Source of the DNA: Dehalococcoidia bacterium UBA1328
GTDB taxonomy: Bacteria > Chloroflexota > Dehalococcoidia > Lucifugimonadales > Lucifugimonadaceae
Assembly: GCA_002306815.1 (NCBI GenBank)
Contig: DBTA01000022.1
Span: forward strand, 121,474-185,473
Reading direction: 5' to 3'
DNA length: 64,000 bases
The notes below the pieces were generated by a model, which was not told the origin of the DNA, ran no database searches, and saw only the letters and a program-made list of their open reading frames with translations. The position numbers were made by a program, and so were the translations under genes. Within the stretch, counting starts at the first letter, position 1. Each line of letters begins with the position of its first letter. Shown one piece after another: positions 62,121 through 64,000 of the stretch.

Positions 62121-62885
62121 TTGGCCGGTACGCAGCAAGAAGAAATGGATTTCGGATCCGACTCCGAACGCATGAAAAAGCGTACGGTAGAAGGTGGGTT
62201 GCTGATCACTTTCGAGGGCGGTGAAGGGGTCGGTAAATCGACTCAAGCCGAGCGTTTGTTCCACAAACTTCAGAGCTTTGGAATCGACAGCATCCAAGCA
62301 CAGGAACCGGGCAGTTCTGATTTAGGTAACAACGTGCGTAGCTGGATCAAACGTGCCAATTCATCTTCGCCACTCGCTGAAACGTTACTTTTTGAAGCGG
62401 CACGTGCTCAGTTAATGTTCGAAACAGTTCGACCCGCGCTTGATCGCGGCAAGGTAGTAGTACTCGATCGCTACACCGACTCGACGCTCGCTTACCAAGG
62501 CTACGCACGTGGTGGAGATCTCCAGACGATCACACAGTTGAACAATATTGCAACCGCCAATCTTGAGCCACACCTGACAGTCCTGCTCGATCTCGACCCA
62601 AAGGTCAGTCTCGCGCGAGTGAATAACGAACCTGATCTGTTTAGTGGCGCCGATTCCGGGAGTCCCACGAGGGTCGACGATGAAGGTCAGCGGCGTTTTG
62701 AAGATCAGCCGATGAACTTCCATCAGAACATACGCAATGGCTATCTTGAAATGTCCAAGAAAGACTCACGATGGTGTGTGATCAAAGCCGACCAAGCCGG
62801 TCACCGCATCGCCGATGCCATCCTTAAAAGGGTTCGACGGTTGCTCATCGAACGAGCCATACCTGAGGCAGTTTTCAGAAGTTAA
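62121..62885 (+). CDS. tmk: Thymidylate kinase
   Basis: The 254-residue enzyme phosphorylates dTMP. P-loop TFEGGEGVGKSTQ, DRYTDSTLAYQG (the DR(Y) motif) and the LID region are visible. The N-terminus is about 25 residues longer than usual before LLITFEGG, so the TTG at 62121 may be upstream of the true start (ATGs at 62145 and 62172 are alternatives). The LID has an insertion around SGADSGSPTRVDDEGQ. Same strand as the Ycf45-type ATPase. Confidence 0.9.
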   Translation: MAGTQQEEMDFGSDSERMKKRTVEGGLLITFEGGEGVGKSTQAERLFHKLQSFGIDSIQAQEPGSSDLGNNVRSWIKRANSSSPLAETLLFEAARAQLMFETVRPALDRGKVVVLDRYTDSTLAYQGYARGGDLQTITQLNNIATANLEPHLTVLLDLDPKVSLARVNNEPDLFSGADSGSPTRVDDEGQRRFEDQPMNFHQNIRNGYLEMSKKDSRWCVIKADQAGHRIADAILKRVRRLLIERAIPEAVFRS

Positions 62886-62968
62886 CTCCCAAAAAGGTAC
62901 GTTACAACCTCGGCGTTCGCTATGCCTGTGCTACGTTAGGACGCGTTCCGGCGCAGACTTAGAGGCAA

Positions 62969-63874
62969 CTAATCACCTGTACCCAAGCTGATCTGAGTGT
63001 AGCAGTAGCGCAACCACTGGTGAAAAAACGTATTTCGATGCATCCGCCAGCGATTAACGGGATGTTCTGGGTCGAAATTATGCACAGGAGGAACTGATTG
63101 GTCTTCGGCATCCCGAATGACCTCGTAGGCGAGCCGGCTCGAGCTGTATTCAGGGTGCCCTTGGTGCATAAGCACTTTTTGGTCGGTCGTTTCGAATATC
63201 GAATACCCAGAATCTGGACCGTACGCAAGAAGATTTATCTTCCCCTGATCCCTCGCAAGTAGCAGATCTGTATCGGACATCCCGGCCATGCGGCTTTGAG
63301 GAGTGAGGAACGCGTCGTCCATAGCTCCCATTATGTAGTGATTTTGATCGAGATTTTCTAGCTCATACACACCGAATAATTTTTGCTCGAAATTAATCTT
63401 GCTGATACCTTCAAGGTACGCAAGTGCGAACGCTCCCCAGCAAATCCCAAGCGTGTTAGGTGTGTTCTCACGAACGTGCTGCGCTATTTCCGTAAACTCA
63501 TCCCAATAGTCGACTTCTTCAAAGCTTAGATGCTCAACTGGAGCTCCGGTGATGATTAGGCCATCCAATGGGGCGTCTTTAGTCGCTGCCGAGTAGCTGA
63601 CATACTGATCGTCGATATGACCCGGCTCCCATGTCTTGTAATTGTGCGACTCAAGCCGGATCCATACCGGTTCGATTTGCAGAACAGAAAGCCCCAGTGG
63701 CAACAACAAATTGAACTCGTACGTCTCTCCTAGCGGCATAATGTTCATAATGCCAATGCGAAGAGGTCGAATGTCTTGTCGTTCAGCCTCTGGAACCGTG
63801 ACCCACTTCACTCGGCTTCGTTCGATTTCGGTGAGCAAGTGGTAATTTTTTGGAAGAATTAAAGTCATGACCAC
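62969..63874 (-). CDS. metA: Homoserine O-acyltransferase, MetA type
   Basis: The ~301-residue enzyme activates homoserine for methionine synthesis. PLRIGIMNIMPLGETYE, LIITGAPVEHLSFEEVDYW, the nucleophile Cys145 in LGICWGAFA, and the H240/E242 of HQGHPEYSS form the MetA active site. Whether acetyl or succinyl is transferred cannot be read with certainty; the adjacent metY-like gene favours acetyl. The start may be the ATG at 63868 instead of GTG at 63874. Confidence 0.93.
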   Translation of the reverse strand: MVMTLILPKNYHLLTEIERSRVKWVTVPEAERQDIRPLRIGIMNIMPLGETYEFNLLLPLGLSVLQIEPVWIRLESHNYKTWEPGHIDDQYVSYSAATKDAPLDGLIITGAPVEHLSFEEVDYWDEFTEIAQHVRENTPNTLGICWGAFALAYLEGISKINFEQKLFGVYELENLDQNHYIMGAMDDAFLTPQSRMAGMSDTDLLLARDQGKINLLAYGPDSGYSIFETTDQKVLMHQGHPEYSSSRLAYEVIRDAEDQSVPPVHNFDPEHPVNRWRMHRNTFFHQWLRYCYTQISLGTGD

Positions 63875-63942
63875 GTCAACCGATCACGAGCGACCAAAAT
63901 CGCTCATGACCGGCGAATCAGTTTTGCAATAATTTTTATCAG

Positions 63943-64000
63943 TCAATTGCGCTGAAGGCGGCCTCGAAGTCTTCCTTTATGTCATCAATGTGCTCAATTC
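63943..64000 (-). CDS. metY: Probable O-acetylhomoserine sulfhydrylase, C-terminal tail only
   Basis: The last codons read IEHIDDIKEDFEAAFSAID before the TGA. This is the typical end of Cys/Met-metabolism PLP enzymes (SVGIEHIDDIxxDLxxAL). The rest lies beyond the window. It is upstream of metA on the same strand, the common metY-metA arrangement for making homocysteine directly from sulfide. Confidence 0.6.

Noticed and set aside
61533..62297. A 254-codon minus-strand frame across the Ycf45-type ATPase and tmk
   Set aside because: Covers the boundary of two certain genes on the other strand and shows no protein family features.
63875..63942. SAM riboswitch before metA
   Set aside because: The gap is only 68 bases and lacks SAM aptamer motifs; metA follows metY directly.
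1..64000. Alternative genetic code to explain the in-frame TAG and TGA codons
   Set aside because: Both codons end several intact genes (for example TGA for the MMPL gene, TAG for htpX), so they are ordinary stops.

Overview
The window (64,000 bases, moderate GC, almost wall-to-wall genes) reads as a piece of a free-living bacterial chromosome. The best guess is a Chloroflexota bacterium of the SAR202/Dehalococcoidia type. This is inferred from gene content: two mandelate racemase/enolase-superfamily paralogues, two CocE-type hydrolases, a DUF3090 plus SCO1664-family pair, citramalate-based isoleucine synthesis, and T-box control of branched-chain amino acid genes. No rRNA, tRNA, CRISPR array, transposase or phage gene was found.

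Layout. 1-2.7 kb: an MMPL/RND exporter followed by an AttH-like lipoprotein that runs off the left edge. 2.9-5.5 kb: gyrA, with a strong hairpin behind it and an alternating purine-pyrimidine tract in front. 5.6-12 kb: a C26-like amidotransferase that has lost its nucleophile, htpX-pspAB, an inositol-phosphatase-like gene, an EgtD-like remnant, a YcaQ gene broken by one amber codon, and the DUF3090/SCO1664 pair. 12-17 kb: citramalate synthase behind an isoleucine-type T-box, an M67 metallopeptidase, a FAH-fold hydratase, an enolase-superfamily dehydratase and a candidate structured RNA. 17-20 kb: a penicillin-acylase homologue and a broken lipoprotein.

20-30 kb is one long minus-strand operon, ilvB-ilvN-ilvC-leuA-leuC-(DUF4328 membrane protein)-leuD-leuB, led by a T-box whose specifier reads CTC (leucine). 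With cimA and ilvE, the window holds nearly the whole isoleucine/valine/leucine pathway; ilvD is not here. 30-40 kb: a tandem GNAT enzyme, an MshA-like glycosyltransferase, a CelD/FemAB-like acetyltransferase, then rpsF-ssb-rpsR-PPIase-hom-thrC in transcription order, and glyA. 40-44 kb: a PIG-L deacetylase, a CpsB-type phosphatase, a PAP2 protein without catalytic residues, a membrane protein and ilvE.

44-54 kb is a catabolic and accessory stretch: a second enolase-superfamily enzyme, a decayed comEA, two CocE/NonD hydrolases (one with an in-frame TGA), a D-2-hydroxyacid dehydrogenase, a DUF4395 membrane protein behind a riboswitch-like leader, an RraA-family protein and a ketopantoate-reductase-like enzyme. 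54-64 kb: rph-eno-gap, pdxS-pdxT (vitamin B6) behind a structured leader, a GNAT-like gene, a Ycf45-type ATPase, tmk, metA, and the tail of a probable metY.

Two themes stand out. One is RNA-level control: two T-boxes with readable specifiers and several unassigned structured leaders. The other is gene decay: three genes each broken by single in-frame stops, a frameshifted comEA, an orphan EgtD tail and two catalytically dead paralogues. All functions are inferred from recognisable motifs in the sequence; no database search was run.
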